From the NCBI GenBank assembly GCA_002286855.1, contig NRSV01000002.1:244152-308151 (forward strand): 64,000 bases of DNA. Direction: 5' to 3'. Origin of the DNA: Bipolaris cookei (taxonomy: Eukaryota > Ascomycota > Dothideomycetes > Pleosporales > Pleosporaceae). A program made the translations under genes and the position numbers. Below the pieces are notes generated by a model. That model made no database searches. It saw only the letters and a program-made list of their open reading frames with translations, and had not been told where the DNA came from. This document shows, one piece after another, positions 63,695-64,000 of the stretch (within the stretch, counting starts at the first letter, position 1; each line of letters begins with the position of its first letter).

Positions 63695-64000
63695 GTTGTC
63701 CAACAAGCTTGCACGGATTGATTGAGGTGATTTGTAGAGGAGGGTAAAGAGGATAGAGCGCTCGAGGCAAATGAGAATACAAGTAGTGATTGTGTGCAAA
63801 AGAATATTGCTTGCGTAAGGGACATGAAAGTGAGACAAGGTACAAACAAAGATGAATGTAAGCGGATATAGAAGTGAGAGTGAGAGTGAAACTGGAAATA
63901 AGACTGTTAGCTTTACCAGCACACCATATGACCATTCTCCTCAACCGCAATGACTAGCGCTTCCTTGTTCAGGCTCTAATAAATGAGTGTCAAAACGTCG
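63695..64000. other. Upstream flank of F-box-like gene
   Basis: Leader/promoter of the interrupted gene; the frame is open upstream of 63694 but hydrophobic and not F-box-like. No other gene seen before the edge. Confidence 0.55.

Noticed and set aside
1..64000. CRISPR arrays, bacterial-type operons, rRNA and tRNA genes
   Set aside because: No regularly spaced repeats or rRNA sequence seen. I looked for tRNA B-box motifs by eye and found none outside transposon sequence, but a covariance-model scan could still find one.

Overview
The window is nuclear DNA of a filamentous ascomycete. Genes carry short introns (mostly 47-62 nt) with GTRNGT donors and CTAAC/CTGAC branch sites, and the proteins look typical of Dothideomycetes, most likely Pleosporales (inference from family resemblance; no search was run). 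I support about 20 host genes, one degraded host gene, one interrupted host gene and two transposons. Most genes are housekeeping, on both strands, with no sign of operons or of a secondary-metabolite cluster.

Layout: 1-4105 is gene-free and pyrimidine-rich. 4106-8484 is a divergent pair, anthranilate phosphoribosyltransferase (TRP4, -) and the ribosome-biogenesis factor MAK21/NOC1 (+), with a Gcn4/CPC1-type TGAGTCA site between them. 11493-13624 holds a GPI-anchor-type secreted protein and kynurenine formamidase. 13924-16653 holds a mitochondrial stomatin-like protein and a KIN17 protein (both -). 17088-20942 is an AT-rich patch with a decayed fatty-acid transporter/acyl-CoA synthetase gene. 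20943-26915 is a run of four minus-strand genes: an uncharacterised membrane protein, a prenylated UBL3/MUB ubiquitin-fold protein, the proteasome assembly chaperone UMP1 and a TMEM19/DUF92 protein. 27960-34839 holds a DHA2-type MFS transporter, a family X DNA polymerase and a secreted type-B carboxylesterase. 36116-41292 holds ATP10, the Golgi SNARE GOS1, ribosomal protein L35 and phosphomevalonate kinase (ERG8). 42608-54967 holds a 1290-aa PPR protein, a small myristoylation-type protein, a Cys-rich C2H2 transcription factor and a membrane SH3 protein. 57433-64000 holds VPS25 followed by the mobile-element region.

The most informative stretch is 58-64 kb. A complete Fot1/pogo-type DNA transposon (45-bp inverted repeats, TA duplication, transposase broken by RIP-like stops) sits 195 bp upstream of VPS25. 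Next to it a 5'-truncated LINE is inserted inside an F-box-like gene. The 14-bp target duplication is still visible, the two gene halves join in frame across it, and its two copies differ only by two RIP-type transitions.

Other points of interest are an Asn in place of the first catalytic Asp of the family X polymerase, two genes whose first coding exon is just the ATG, an in-frame 57-nt intron in MAK21, and several spliced small genes that are easily missed. All exon boundaries were read by eye from splice signals, reading frame and family knowledge; none is supported here by RNA data.
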